64,000 bases of DNA from Streptomyces panaciradicis (lineage in GTDB: Bacteria; Actinomycetota; Actinomycetes; Streptomycetales; Streptomycetaceae). The position numbers were made by a program, and so were the translations under genes. Positions 16,437 to 25,146 of the stretch are shown here, piece by piece (within the stretch, counting starts at the first letter, position 1; each line of letters opens with the position of its first letter). The stretch lies in contig NZ_JAMGBF010000001.1 of the NCBI RefSeq assembly GCF_023516615.1, positions 62,001-126,000 of the forward strand, written 5' to 3'. Below the pieces are notes generated by a model that did no database searches, was not told where the DNA came from, and saw only the letters and a list, made by a program, of their open reading frames with translations.

Positions 16437-16455
16437 GACGTGGAGGGGTGGCCCG

Positions 16456-16950
16456 GTGGTGCGCAGACCGGTGGCGTGGGTCGTGGCGGTCGTGCTCTTC
16501 GCCGAGGCGCTCGGCGTCGCGGCACTGAACTGGTTCCTGGGGGTCGTCGTCGACCGCCAGGACATGTCGCTCGCCGGACTCGACCCGGACACGATGTCCC
16601 TGTCGTCGAAGATCGGCGGCGTCCTCTTCGGCCTCTACTTCGCCCTGTGCGGCCTGGTGGCCCTGCTGGTGGCCGTACGCAACCGTCCCCCCGCCGGCTT
16701 CGGCCGGGTGCTGCTGATCAGCGCGGCCGTCGTGCACGCCCTGCTGGGCGCGTTCGCATGGGGGCTGGTGGGCTGGCCGGCGTTCACCTTCATGGTGGTC
16801 GTCCTGGCGCTGATCGTGCTGCTGCTGATGACCTACGACCGTCCGGCCGAACCCGCCGACACGGCCCCGCCCGCGCAGGCGCCGGGCCCCGAGGGCGACG
16901 ACGGCGCGGGCACTCCCGTCACCCCTCCACCGGCGCCCACAACTCCGTGA
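16456..16950 (+). CDS. Small integral membrane protein, unknown function
   Basis: 164 residues from GTG 16456, with GGAGGGG upstream. Four hydrophobic segments are visible at about 7-30, 52-73, 83-103 and 105-126 ([76 protein letters not shown]), followed by a Pro/Ala-rich cytoplasmic tail. No family function is recognised. Its 3' end overlaps the convergent Maf gene by 32 bp. The position between carboxylase genes is conserved in Streptomyces from memory, but a functional link is not shown. Confidence 0.8.
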   Translation: MVRRPVAWVVAVVLFAEALGVAALNWFLGVVVDRQDMSLAGLDPDTMSLSSKIGGVLFGLYFALCGLVALLVAVRNRPPAGFGRVLLISAAVVHALLGAFAWGLVGWPAFTFMVVVLALIVLLLMTYDRPAEPADTAPPAQAPGPEGDDGAGTPVTPPPAPTTP

Positions 16951-17539
16951 TGCCCACGCCCAGTTGCGCCAGCAGCCTGCGGACGAGGGGCAGGCTCAGG
17001 CCGATCACGTTGCCGTGGTCGCCGTCGATGCCGTCGATGAACGGCGCGCTGCGGCCGTCCAGGGTGAACGCCCCGGCGACGTAGAGGGGTTCTCCGGAGG
17101 CGACGTACGCGGCGATCTCCTCGTCGCTGGGGTCGCCGAAGCGGACCACCGTGGAGGCCGTGCCGGAGGCGTAGCGGCCGGTCGAGGTGTCGTAGACGCA
17201 GTGGCCGGTCTGGAGCGTGCCGGCCCGGCCGCGCATCGCCTTCCAGCGCGCCGTGGCCTCCTCCGCGTCCGCCGGCTTGCCCAGCGCCTCGCCGTCCAGG
17301 TCCAGGACCGAGTCGCAGCCGATCACCACGGCGCCGTGGGCGTCCGGGCGGGCGGCGACGACGGAGGCCTTGGCCTCGGCCAGGGCAAGGGCCAGCTCGG
17401 CGGGGGTGGGCGCGCTGACGGCGTCCTCGTCCACGCCGCTCACGATGACCTCGGGGTCCATGCCGGCCTGGCGCAGCAGGCCCAGCCGGGCGGGGGACTG
17501 GGAGGCGAGGATGAGGCGGCGGCGAGGCTGATCGGTCAT
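16919..17539 (-). CDS. maf: Maf-like nucleoside triphosphate pyrophosphatase
   Basis: 206 residues. Maf motifs are clear: [19 protein letters not shown] at the N-terminus, the central [31 protein letters not shown], and [18 protein letters not shown]. The family hydrolyses non-canonical or modified nucleoside triphosphates to monophosphates and is linked to septum control in other bacteria. It is the last gene of the apparent pccB-pccE-small membrane protein-maf row on the minus strand. Confidence 0.92.
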   Translation of the reverse strand: MTDQPRRRLILASQSPARLGLLRQAGMDPEVIVSGVDEDAVSAPTPAELALALAEAKASVVAARPDAHGAVVIGCDSVLDLDGEALGKPADAEEATARWKAMRGRAGTLQTGHCVYDTSTGRYASGTASTVVRFGDPSDEEIAAYVASGEPLYVAGAFTLDGRSAPFIDGIDGDHGNVIGLSLPLVRRLLAQLGVGITELWAPVEG

Positions 17540-17570
17540 GGGGCCAGGGTATCGACGCGGGTGCCCGCGT

Positions 17571-17699
17571 TCACCTCAGGCCGATCACGATCATCGCCAG
17601 GACCATGGCGAGGGCCATGAGAACCCCGAGTCTGCGCAACATGTCCTGCGTGTCGCGCAGTTCCTCGGGGGGTTCGTTCTCGGGGTCCGACCACAGCAT
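17571..17699 (-). CDS. 42-residue single-pass membrane protein (MmpB-like)
   Basis: An ATG at 17699 opens a 42-codon frame ending TGA at 17571. The N-terminal half is acidic and polar ([20 protein letters not shown]) and the C-terminal half is one membrane helix ([18 protein letters not shown]). Size, layout and place between maf and pccE resemble the small protein annotated in Streptomyces as morphogenic membrane protein MmpB, from memory. It lies 31 bp upstream of maf. Function unknown; a role in membrane-associated morphogenesis would follow only from that naming. Confidence 0.75.
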   Translation of the reverse strand: MLWSDPENEPPEELRDTQDMLRRLGVLMALAMVLAMIVIGLR

Positions 17700-17812
17700 G
17701 CCACCAGCGTGGGGCTGGGGGTGGGGTGGGCGCCTGAGTACGGGTACTCAAGTCGGGGGCGGGGTTGTACCTCTGTGCGCGGTTCCCCGCGCCCCTGACA
17801 AGGTGGGTCCGG

Positions 17813-18022
17813 TCATCCCGGCCAGTACGTGCGGGTCCACGCCGTGGGGCCGGGCTGGGGGAGGCGGTGGGCTGCTATGCGGGACGGGTCGGACCAGGAG
17901 TCGCGGGGCTGCGCGGCATCCGGGGTCACGGCGGACGCCGCTGCCGCGCGGGCCCTGACCACCGCCAGTGCGGCGGCCAGCTCCTCCGGGGTCGGGTTGC
18001 CCCGTACGACCTTGATGTTCAC
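17813..18022 (-). CDS. pccE: Acyl-CoA carboxylase epsilon subunit
   Basis: 69 residues from GTG 18022 with AAGGAG upstream. It has the typical epsilon pattern: a short N-terminal strand (MNIKVVRGNPTPEELAALAV is its usual form; here PTPEELAAALAVVRAR), an Ala-rich helix and a C-terminal stretch (WSDPSRIAAHRLPQPGPTAW) found in actinobacterial epsilon subunits. It joins the PccB carboxyltransferase to biotin carboxylase and raises activity. The gene starts nine bases after pccB, with its ribosome-binding site overlapping the pccB stop. Confidence 0.88.
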   Translation of the reverse strand: MNIKVVRGNPTPEELAAALAVVRARAAAASAVTPDAAQPRDSWSDPSRIAAHRLPQPGPTAWTRTYWPG

Positions 18023-18031
18023 AGCGACTCC

Positions 18032-19615
18032 TTAGAGGGGGATGTTGCCGTGCTTCTTGGGCGGCAGCGACTCGCGCTTGGTGCGCAGCTGGCGCAGGCC
18101 GCGGACGACGTGGTGGCGGGTGTCGGACGGCATGATCACGGCGTCGACGTAGCCGCGCTCGGCCGCGACGTAGGGGTTGAGGAGGGCGTCCTCGTACTCC
18201 TGGATCAGCTGGGCCCGGGTCGCCTCGACGTCGTCCGCCTCGGCGATGGTGCGCCGGTGCAGGATGTTGACCGCGCCCTGGGCGCCCATGACCGCGATCT
18301 GGGCGGTGGGCCAGGCCAGGTTGAGGTCGGCGCCCAGGTGCTTGGAGCCCATGACGTCGTAGGCGCCGCCGAAGGCCTTGCGGGTGATGACCGTGATCAG
18401 CGGGACCGTGGCCTCGGCGTAGGCGTAGATCAGCTTGGCGCCGCGGCGGATGATGCCGTCGTGCTCCTGGTCCACGCCCGGCAGGAAGCCGGGGACGTCG
18501 ACGAAGGTCAGCACCGGGATGTTGAAGGCGTCGCAGGTCCGCACGAAGCGGGCCGCCTTCTCGGACGCCTTGATGTCCAGGCAGCCGGCGAACTGCATCG
18601 GCTGGTTGGCGACGATGCCGACCGGGTGGCCCTCCACGCGCCCGTAGCCGGTGACGATGTTCGGCGCGAACAGCGGCTGGGTCTCGAAGAACTCCGCGTC
18701 GTCCAGGACGTGTTCGATCACCGTCTTGATGTCGTACGGCTGGTTGGCGCTGTCCGGGACGAGGGTGTCGAGCTCGCGGTCCTCGTCGGTGACCGTGAGG
18801 TCGGCCTCCTCCGGGTAGACCGGCGCCTCGGAGAGGTTGTTGGACGGCAGGTACGACAGCAGCTGCTTGATGTACTCGATGGCGTCCTTCTCGTCCCCGG
18901 CCATGTGGTGGGCCACGCCGGAGGTCGAGTTGTGGGTGCGGGCGCCGCCGAGCTCCTCGAAGCCGACGTCCTCGCCGGTGACCGTCTTGATGACGTCCGG
19001 ACCGGTGATGAACATGTGCGAGGTCTGGTCGACCATCACCGTGAAGTCGGTGATCGCCGGGGAGTAGACCGCGCCGCCCGCGCACGGGCCGACGACCAGG
19101 CTGATCTGCGGGATCACGCCGGAGGCGTGGGTGTTGCGGCGGAAGATCTCGCCGTAGGCGCCGAGCGAGGCCACACCCTCCTGGATGCGGGCGCCGCCGG
19201 AGTCGTTGATGCCGATGACCGGGCAGCCGGTCTTCAGCGCGAAGTCCATGACCTTGACGATCTTCTGGCCGTAGACCTCGCCGAGCGCGCCGCCGAAGAC
19301 GGTGAAGTCCTGCGAGAACACGGCGACGGGACGGCCGTCGACCGTGCCGTAGCCGGTGACGACGCCGTCGCCGTACGGACGGTTCTTGTCGAGGCCGAAG
19401 TTGGTGGAGCGGTGCCGGGCGAACTCGTCGAGCTCGACGAAGGAACCCTCGTCGAGCAGCAGCTCGATGCGCTCACGGGCCGTCAACTTGCCCTTGGCGT
19501 GCTGCTTCTCGACGGCGCGCTCGGAGCCGGCGTGCGTCGCTTCCTCGATGCGGCGCTGAAGATCCGCGAGCTTGCCCGCGGTGGTGTGGATGTCGATCTC
19601 TTCCGGCTCGGACAT
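18032..19615 (-). CDS. pccB: Propionyl-CoA carboxylase beta subunit (carboxyltransferase)
   Basis: 527 residues from ATG 19615, with AGGGAG upstream; the frame is open to 19642. It is a two-domain crotonase-fold carboxyltransferase: N-domain with [15 protein letters not shown], the oxyanion segment [13 protein letters not shown] and [15 protein letters not shown]-domain with [24 protein letters not shown] and the second oxyanion loop [10 protein letters not shown]. It transfers CO2 from biotin on AccA2 to propionyl-CoA (perhaps also acetyl-CoA), giving methylmalonyl-CoA for fatty acid and polyketide synthesis. Operon with pccE; divergent from birA. Confidence 0.95.
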   Translation of the reverse strand: MSEPEEIDIHTTAGKLADLQRRIEEATHAGSERAVEKQHAKGKLTARERIELLLDEGSFVELDEFARHRSTNFGLDKNRPYGDGVVTGYGTVDGRPVAVFSQDFTVFGGALGEVYGQKIVKVMDFALKTGCPVIGINDSGGARIQEGVASLGAYGEIFRRNTHASGVIPQISLVVGPCAGGAVYSPAITDFTVMVDQTSHMFITGPDVIKTVTGEDVGFEELGGARTHNSTSGVAHHMAGDEKDAIEYIKQLLSYLPSNNLSEAPVYPEEADLTVTDEDRELDTLVPDSANQPYDIKTVIEHVLDDAEFFETQPLFAPNIVTGYGRVEGHPVGIVANQPMQFAGCLDIKASEKAARFVRTCDAFNIPVLTFVDVPGFLPGVDQEHDGIIRRGAKLIYAYAEATVPLITVITRKAFGGAYDVMGSKHLGADLNLAWPTAQIAVMGAQGAVNILHRRTIAEADDVEATRAQLIQEYEDALLNPYVAAERGYVDAVIMPSDTRHHVVRGLRQLRTKRESLPPKKHGNIPL

Positions 19616-19679
19616 CGGGATCGCGGCTCCCTGCCTGCTCAAAAGGGGGGACGGTTACTCATCCGTAGAGTAGTGGTGC

Positions 19680-19689
19680 CCCTACGAAT
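19680..19689. promoter_or_regulatory. Motif CCCTACGAAT in the pccB-birA intergenic region
   Basis: Same 10-mer as at 16349-16358. It lies 65 bp upstream of pccB and 38 bp upstream of birA, and could act on either. Confidence 0.4.
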
Positions 19690-19726
19690 CAGCAGTGCGG
19701 CGTTTCACACACCTAGGGTGGCTTGC

Positions 19727-20587
19727 ATGACGCCGCGAGATGCATCAGACGACAGCCGTTGGTCCGATCTGGACCGGCCGCCCCTCAACGCCGTCGCGCT
19801 GCGGCGCGGACTGGTGCGGGAGGGCGGGCTGTGGCGCGAGGTGGAGGTGGTGCAGCGCACCGGCTCCACCAACTCCGACCTGGTCGCCCTGGCCGAGGCC
19901 GGCAAGGCGGGCGAGGGCTGGGTCCTGGTCGCCGAGGAGCAGACCGCCGGGCGGGGCCGTCTGGACCGGCAGTGGACGGCGCCGGCGCGCTCCGGGCTCT
20001 TCTTCTCCGTGCTGCTCGCGCCGAGCGAGGTGCCCGTGGCCCGCTGGGGGTGGCTGCCGCTGCTCACCGGGGTCGCGGTGGCGACGGGGCTGGCGCGTGC
20101 GGCCGGGGTGGACACGGCACTCAAGTGGCCCAACGACCTGCTGGTCTCCATCGGCGGCGAGGAGCGCAAGGCCGGCGGCATCCTCGCGGAGCGGGCCGGC
20201 GACCACGGGGTGGTCGTCGGGGTCGGCATCAACGTCACCCTGCGCGAGAGCGAACTCCCCGTTCCCACGGCGGGCTCCGTGGCCCTCGCCGGAGCGGTGA
20301 GCACCGACCGCGACCCCCTGCTGCGGGCGGTGCTGCGGGCACTGGAGGAGTGGTACCGGCGGTGGCGGGAGGCCGGCGGCGACCCGGCCGAGAGCGGTCT
20401 GCAGGAGACGTACGCGGCGGGCTGCGCGACGCTGGGACGGACGGTGCGGGCCGAGCTGCCGGGCGACCGGTCGATCGTGGGCGAGGCGGTCGCGGTGGAC
20501 GGCGACGGAAGGCTGGTGATCGCCACGGAGGAGGGCGTCCAGGAACCGGTGGGCGCGGGAGACATCGTGCACCTGCGGCCGGCGTGA
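19727..20587 (+). CDS. birA: Biotin-[acetyl-CoA-carboxylase] ligase
   Basis: 286 residues from ATG 19727. It has the ligase motifs RTGSTNSD, EEQTAGRGRLDRQW (biotinoyl-AMP loop) and LKWPNDLL, then GEERKAGGILAE and a C-terminal SH3-like domain (GEAVAVDGDGRLVIATEEG). There is no N-terminal helix-turn-helix, so it is a monofunctional ligase, not a bio-operon repressor. It activates biotin with ATP and attaches it to the carrier Lys of carboxylases; AccA2 nearby is an obvious target. TAGGGT lies at 19714-19719, so the transcript may start at the ATG. Confidence 0.93.
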   Translation: MTPRDASDDSRWSDLDRPPLNAVALRRGLVREGGLWREVEVVQRTGSTNSDLVALAEAGKAGEGWVLVAEEQTAGRGRLDRQWTAPARSGLFFSVLLAPSEVPVARWGWLPLLTGVAVATGLARAAGVDTALKWPNDLLVSIGGEERKAGGILAERAGDHGVVVGVGINVTLRESELPVPTAGSVALAGAVSTDRDPLLRAVLRALEEWYRRWREAGGDPAESGLQETYAAGCATLGRTVRAELPGDRSIVGEAVAVDGDGRLVIATEEGVQEPVGAGDIVHLRPA

Positions 20588-20703
20588 GCGTGTTTTCCCG
20601 CGGGCCGTCCGTTCTCGGCGCCCACGGAGTGAGCTAGCGCACACCTGCCGTACAGTTGAGGCCGGTCGATACGTGACCGCGGCAGATCGGAAGGGCAGCA
20701 GGC

Positions 20704-21810
20704 GTGACCGTCGACGACACCGGCTCTGGCGAGGGCGCGGACGCCGCCGACCCCGGCGAGGACCCGCTCGCCCTGCGTCTGGAGCACCTGATCCTCGGCG
20801 CCGAGCGGCGCTACACCCCCTTCCAGGCCGCCCGGAGCGCCGGTGTGTCGGTGGAGCTGGCGACCCGCTTCTGGCGGGCCATGGGCTTCGCGGACATCGG
20901 GCAGGCCAAGGCGCTGACCGAGGCCGACGTCCTGGCGCTGCGCCGGCTGTCCGGTCTGGTCGAGGCGGGCCTGCTGAGCGAGGCGATGGCGGTGCAGGTG
21001 GCCCGGTCCACCGGGCAGACCACGGCCCGCCTCGCCGAGTGGCAGATCGACTCCTTCCTGGAGGGCCTGACCGAGCCCCCGGAGCCGGGCATGACCCGCA
21101 CCGAGGTGACGTACCCGATCGTCGAGCTGCTGCTGCCCGAGCTGGAGGAGTTCCTCGTCTACGTCTGGCGCCGCCAGCTCGCCGCCTCGGCGGGCCGGGT
21201 GGTGCAGGCGGCCGACGACGAGGAGATGGTCGACCGGCGCCTGGCCGTGGGCTTCGCCGACCTGGTCGGCTTCACCCGCCTCACCCGCCGGATGGAGGAG
21301 GAGGAACTCGGCGAGCTCGTCGAGGCTTTCGAGACGACGGCCGCCGACCTGGTGGCCGCGCACGGCGGGCGGCTGGTCAAGACCCTTGGCGACGAGGTGC
21401 TGTACTCGGCGGACGACGCCGGGGTGGCCGCGGAGATCGCGCTGCGCCTCATCGAGACGATGGCGAACGACGAGACGATGCCGGAGCTGCGGGTGGGCAT
21501 CGCCTTCGGCACCGTCACCACCCGTATGGGGGATGTGTTCGGTACGACGGTGAACCTGGCCTCCCGGCTGACCTCGATAGCTCCCCGGGACGCCGTGCTG
21601 GTCGACAGCGCCTTCGCCGAGGAGCTGATCCGCACCGCGGAGGCGCCGGCCTCCGAGGCGGAGGCGGCCGAGGCCGCGGCCGCGGCGGAGAAGGAGGGCG
21701 AGGAGCCGCCGGTCTTCCGCTTCGGGCTCCAGCCGATGTGGCAGCGCCCGGTGCGCGGGCTCGGCGTGGTCGAGCCGTGGCTGCTCACCCGGCGGACGCA
21801 GGAGCCGTAG
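20704..21810 (+). CDS. cya: Class III adenylate cyclase
   Basis: 368 residues from GTG 20704. The N-terminal 160 residues are a helical regulatory domain as in the pH-responsive mycobacterial cyclase Rv1264 (RRYTPFQAARSAGVSVELAT, MGFADIGQAKALTEADV). The catalytic domain has metal ligands D186 (FADLVGFT) and D230 (TLGDEV), the substrate Lys in RLVKTLGDE, and FGTTVNLASRLTS with transition-state residues. It converts ATP to cAMP. In S. coelicolor cya affects germination and antibiotic production. An acidic Glu/Ala insert lies near the C-terminus (about 318-340). It ends five bases from a convergent gene. Confidence 0.93.
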   Translation: MTVDDTGSGEGADAADPGEDPLALRLEHLILGAERRYTPFQAARSAGVSVELATRFWRAMGFADIGQAKALTEADVLALRRLSGLVEAGLLSEAMAVQVARSTGQTTARLAEWQIDSFLEGLTEPPEPGMTRTEVTYPIVELLLPELEEFLVYVWRRQLAASAGRVVQAADDEEMVDRRLAVGFADLVGFTRLTRRMEEEELGELVEAFETTAADLVAAHGGRLVKTLGDEVLYSADDAGVAAEIALRLIETMANDETMPELRVGIAFGTVTTRMGDVFGTTVNLASRLTSIAPRDAVLVDSAFAEELIRTAEAPASEAEAAEAAAAAEKEGEEPPVFRFGLQPMWQRPVRGLGVVEPWLLTRRTQEP

Positions 21811-21815
21811 CGCCG

Positions 21816-22850
21816 TCAGTGCCCGAGCGGCCCCACGCACAGACCGACGACCGGCACGCACAGACCGGGCTCGCCCGGCTGCGGGGCGGGGGACGACGGT
21901 GACGTGCCGTGGCCCGGATGCGGGGCCGGCTGCGTGGTCGCGGGCGGGCGGGGCGCCGCCGTCGAGGGGGCGGGCGTGTTGGGCGCCTCGGGGATGGTGG
22001 TCATGTCCGGGGCGCCGGGGGCCGTGGTCGCGGAGGCTTCGGGTGCGGGTGTCGCCGGGCGCGTGGCCGGCCCGGGGGCGTGGGTCGGGCTCGCCGTCGG
22101 GGTGGCGCTCACGCCGCCCATGACCGAGGTCGCCGACGGGCTGACGCCGGGGGCGGCCGGGACGGTGGCCGCCGCGTTCGTCGCTGCGTCGCTCACCCCG
22201 CCGCCGGGGTCCTCGCGGGGCTCCGCCTCGGTGGTCCCGGGCACACCGCTGCCGGGCCCGGGGACCATACGGACCAGGCTCAGCGCTCCGGCGGCCAGAG
22301 CCAGCCCACCGACGGCGAACAGCACCTTCCGGGGACGGGGCCGACGATGCCGCCCACGAACCCGGCCACCGAAGAGCCGAGTGCCGGGGAGAACGAGCGG
22401 CACGTCCTGGCCACGGGCGCCCGCGGACGCCGAGTCCTGGGCCCGGTCTCCGGCGAGGCCCGGTGATACGACAGCCCCGCCGGCGCCCGCCGCCTCCGGG
22501 GTTCGTTCCCCGGTGCGGACCGCTGACACGGCCGCACCCGCGCGCCCCGCGTCCCGGGTCCGGTTTCCGGCGGGGGCCGGTGATACGACGGCAGCATCTC
22601 CGGCGCCCGCAGGCGCCCCGTTCCCGGCCCGGACGGGCGGCCGCCCGCGGTCGGGCCGCACGACGGGCCGACGGCCGTCGGACGGGGTGACAGGTTTGTC
22701 GCGGTCGGGTGGGGCGGCAGGTTCGCCGTCGGTGAGTGGTGCGGCCGGCCGGTCGGTGGAAGGGGTGCGGTCGGGAGGGTGTGGCGTGGTCTCGCGGTTT
22801 GCCGCTTGTTCGGTCTCCGGCCTTGTCGGCGGCTGCGTCGTCTTCGTCAT
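21816..22850 (-). CDS. Proline-rich single-pass membrane protein, unknown
   Basis: 344 residues. A long Pro/Arg/Asp-rich cytoplasmic part (1-170) with imperfect repeats of about 45 residues (AVVSPAPAGNRTRD, AVVSPGLAGDRAQD) leads to an Arg/Lys cluster (RGRHRRPRPRK), one membrane helix (VLFAVGGLALAAGALSL, about 177-194), and a Pro/Thr/Ser/Ala-rich extracytoplasmic part of 150 residues ending GLCVPVVGLCVGPLGH with two cysteines. No catalytic domain. The extracellular stretch looks like a wall-spanning linker. The frame has normal high-GC codon bias but low-complexity content. Confidence 0.65.
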   Translation of the reverse strand: MTKTTQPPTRPETEQAANRETTPHPPDRTPSTDRPAAPLTDGEPAAPPDRDKPVTPSDGRRPVVRPDRGRPPVRAGNGAPAGAGDAAVVSPAPAGNRTRDAGRAGAAVSAVRTGERTPEAAGAGGAVVSPGLAGDRAQDSASAGARGQDVPLVLPGTRLFGGRVRGRHRRPRPRKVLFAVGGLALAAGALSLVRMVPGPGSGVPGTTEAEPREDPGGGVSDAATNAAATVPAAPGVSPSATSVMGGVSATPTASPTHAPGPATRPATPAPEASATTAPGAPDMTTIPEAPNTPAPSTAAPRPPATTQPAPHPGHGTSPSSPAPQPGEPGLCVPVVGLCVGPLGH

Positions 22851-23030
22851 CCCGGTCCCTCCCCGATGCGCTCGCGCCCCCTGTGCGCCGTGGCGGACGC
22901 ACGTTATGCGCTCTCCTGGGGGGTGGGAGGGGAGTTGGGCGGGATGTCACTCGAACGGGGTCTCGGGCCGGCGGACGGCGTCCGCTCTTTCCCCCGTCGT
23001 GTGCGTCCTGCGATGATCGGGCCGAACACT

Positions 23031-23046
23031 GTTAACCCGCGTTAAC
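23031..23046. promoter_or_regulatory. GTTAAC-n4-GTTAAC repeat before the hydratase gene
   Basis: Two GTTAAC palindromes spaced four bases apart (10-bp period, GTTAACC in direct repeat) end 11 bases before the enoyl-CoA hydratase start and abut its ribosome-binding site GGAGGG. Such AT-containing symmetry is rare in this DNA and is positioned like an operator. Confidence 0.5.
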
Positions 23047-23057
23047 CGGAGGGTGTC

Positions 23058-23858
23058 ATGAGCGAGGAGCGGTTCGGGGAGTTCGTCGCCGTACGGCGGC
23101 ACGGCGAGGGGCATGTCGCGGAGCTCGCCCTCGACCGGCCGAAGGCCATGAACGCCGTGTCGACCGAGATGGCCCGCTCCGTCGCGGCGGCGTGCGCCGC
23201 GCTGGGGGCCGACCGGGGCGTGCGGGTCGTCGTGGTGACCTCCACGCACGAGCGCGCCTTCTGCGTCGGCGCCGACCTGAAGGAGCGAAACTCCTTCACC
23301 GACGCCGACCTGGTGCGCCAGCGGCCCGTCGCGCGCGCCGCCTACACCGGCGTACTGGAACTGCCCGTGCCGACCATCGCCGCCGTGCACGGCTTCGCCC
23401 TCGGCGGCGGGTTCGAGCTCGCCCTGTCGTGCGACCTGATCGTGGCCGACCGTACGGCGGTGGTGGGGCTGCCGGAGGTCTCGGTGGGCGTCATCCCCGG
23501 CGGCGGCGGTACGCAGCTGCTGCCGCGCCGGGTGGGTGCCGCGCGGGCCGCCGAGCTCATCTTCACGGCACGGCGCCTGGAGGCGGCGGAGGCGGCGGAG
23601 CTGGGGCTCGTGGACCAGCTGGTGGAGGAGGGGCGGGACACGCAGGAGGCGCTCGCGCTGGCGTCCCGCATCGCCGCGAACTCGCCCGTCGGCCTGCGTG
23701 CCGCCAAGCGCGCCCTGCGCCTCGGCCACGGCCTGGATCTGCGGGCCGGCCTGGAGGTCGAGGACGCGGCGTGGCGCTCGGTGGCCTTCTCCGGGGACCG
23801 GGCGGAGGGCGTGGCGGCGTTCAACGAGAAGCGGAAGCCGCAGTGGCCCGGGGAATGA
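23058..23858 (+). CDS. Enoyl-CoA hydratase/isomerase family protein
   Basis: 266 residues. It has the crotonase fold: N-terminal LALDRPKAMNAVSTEM, oxyanion-hole AFCVGADLKER (about 71-81) and HGFALGGGFELALSCDL, catalytic Glu region VGLPEVSVGVIPGGGGTQLL, and C-terminal GDRAEGVAAFNEKRKP. Hydration of 2-enoyl-CoA in fatty-acid or branched-chain breakdown is the likely role, but crotonases vary in substrate. ATG 23058 follows GGAGGG. The gene is divergent from the Pro-rich membrane protein and is followed by a terminator. Confidence 0.9.
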   Translation: MSEERFGEFVAVRRHGEGHVAELALDRPKAMNAVSTEMARSVAAACAALGADRGVRVVVVTSTHERAFCVGADLKERNSFTDADLVRQRPVARAAYTGVLELPVPTIAAVHGFALGGGFELALSCDLIVADRTAVVGLPEVSVGVIPGGGGTQLLPRRVGAARAAELIFTARRLEAAEAAELGLVDQLVEEGRDTQEALALASRIAANSPVGLRAAKRALRLGHGLDLRAGLEVEDAAWRSVAFSGDRAEGVAAFNEKRKPQWPGE

Positions 23859-23878
23859 GGACGGGCTCGGGACGGGTT

Positions 23879-23907
23879 CGCGGCGGGCCGGTCACCCTCC
23901 CGCCGCG
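23879..23907 (+). terminator. Hairpin terminator after enoyl-CoA hydratase gene
   Basis: CGCGGCGGG (23879-23887) pairs with CCCGCCGCG (23899-23907), 20 bases beyond the stop. Confidence 0.6.
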
Positions 23908-23948
23908 CCCACGGCACGAAACCCTCTAAACCTCCCTAACCTGGATGA

Positions 23949-25097
23949 ATGGGTGAGGACAAGCGGCTCGCAGCCGTCGTCGCGTTGGCGCAGGGCATGG
24001 CCGCGGCCCACGGTGCGCGCGGTGCGTGGCGTGCGGCGGCCACCGGGGCGTGCCGGGCGCTGGGCGGCAGCTTCGCCGCGCTGTCGGTGTGGGAGCGGGA
24101 GCTGGGGCGGCTGAAGGTCCTCGTCAACGTGGGCGAGCGGGCCCCGGAGGAGGACGAGTTCCCGGAGGACGAGTCGTATCCGGTGCACCAGTTTCCCGAG
24201 ATCACCGAGTTCCTGCACGAGCGGTGGGCCGGGGGCGGCGAGCCCAACGCGTGGGTGGAGACGGCGGAGGGCCCCGCGGCCGGACGCCGCCCCGGGTACG
24301 TCCACCAGCGGGTCGCCGCACTGCGCCGCAGGGGCCGCGGCTGCTGCGTGGTCGCGCCGATCGTGCTGAACGGGCGGGCGTGGGGCGAGCTGTACGTCGC
24401 CCGGCGCACCGGGGTGCCGGTCTTCGAGCGGGCCGACGCGGACTTCGCCACCGTGCTGGCCGCCGTCGTCGCCGCCGGGATCGCCCAGGCGGAGCGGCTG
24501 GAGGAGGTGCGGCGGCTCGCCTACACCGACGCCCTCACCGGCCTCGCCAACCGCCGTGCCGTCGACGCCCGGCTGGACGAGGCCGTCGAGCGGCACCGCG
24601 CGGACGGGACCGTGGTGAGTCTCGTGGTCTGCGATCTCAACGGGCTCAAGCGGGTCAACGACACCCGGGGGCACGCCGTCGGCGACCGGCTCCTCGAACG
24701 CTTCGGCTCCGTGCTCTCCCTGTGCGGCGCCATGCTGCCGGGCGCGCTCGCCGCACGGCTCGGCGGTGACGAGTTCTGCCTGCTGGCCGTCGGGCCGTCC
24801 GCCGACGAGGTGGTCAAGGCCGCCGACGAACTGTGCCGTCGCGCCGCCGAGCTGGAGCTGGGGGAGGGGGTGGCCTGCGGGGTCGCCTCCACGCAGGACC
24901 CGATCGGTCCCGTCCGCTCGGCCCGCCGCCTGTTCCGCCTCGCGGACGCCGCGCAGTACCGCGCGAAGGCGCTCCGCGCGATGCAGCCGGTGGTGGCCGG
25001 CCGGGAGGGGCCCGACGACCCGGTCGTACGGCTCGCGGACGAGCCCTCGCCGGCCCTCCCCGCCGAGCGGCGCCGGTTCCGGGGGCGTCAACCCTGA
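23949..25097 (+). CDS. cdgE: GAF-GGDEF diguanylate cyclase
   Basis: 382 residues. A GAF-like sensor covers about 15-175 (ATGACRALGGSFAALSVWER, GRGCCVVAPIVLNGRAWGEL), followed by a GGDEF domain from about 190 (LAYTDALTGLANRRAVDARL, CDLNGLKRVNDTRGHAVGDR) with the intact catalytic GGDEF at 272-276. The RxxD inhibitory site that normally sits five residues upstream is absent (LAARLGGDEF). No EAL domain. It should make c-di-GMP, the signal that holds Streptomyces in vegetative growth through BldD. The symbol follows the GAF-GGDEF protein at this place in S. coelicolor, from memory. TAACCT at 23937-23942 suggests a leaderless transcript. Confidence 0.88.
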   Translation: MGEDKRLAAVVALAQGMAAAHGARGAWRAAATGACRALGGSFAALSVWERELGRLKVLVNVGERAPEEDEFPEDESYPVHQFPEITEFLHERWAGGGEPNAWVETAEGPAAGRRPGYVHQRVAALRRRGRGCCVVAPIVLNGRAWGELYVARRTGVPVFERADADFATVLAAVVAAGIAQAERLEEVRRLAYTDALTGLANRRAVDARLDEAVERHRADGTVVSLVVCDLNGLKRVNDTRGHAVGDRLLERFGSVLSLCGAMLPGALAARLGGDEFCLLAVGPSADEVVKAADELCRRAAELELGEGVACGVASTQDPIGPVRSARRLFRLADAAQYRAKALRAMQPVVAGREGPDDPVVRLADEPSPALPAERRRFRGRQP

Positions 25098-25146
25098 GTG
25101 CCGGGGGTGCCGCACTTCCGGTAAGGGGCGTACCGGCCACCCAGTA

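Larger units (their letters stand above)
16117..16455. other. 339-bp divergent intergenic region, accA2 / membrane protein
   Basis: No gene. Besides the accA2 ribosome-binding site it holds CCCTACGAAT (16349-16358), also found before pccB, and an inverted repeat just before the membrane-protein gene. The 16320-16440 part is less GC-rich than its surroundings, as expected for promoters. Confidence 0.7.

Noticed and set aside
16117..16455. A riboswitch upstream of accA2 or the membrane protein
   Set aside because: No conserved aptamer core was recognised; only short inverted repeats and promoter-like AT-richer stretches are present.
17765..20587. A 940-codon plus-strand frame covering the pccE-pccB region
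   Set aside because: Only its last 287 codons (birA) look like protein. The rest is the reverse of pccE/pccB, with Arg/Gly/Val/Asp-biased shadow composition typical of high-GC antisense frames.
19705..22950. A 1081-codon minus-strand frame opposite birA and cya
   Set aside because: It lies antisense to two certain genes, and its translation shows Arg/Gly/Pro-rich shadow sequence. The real minus gene here is 21816-22850 in another frame.
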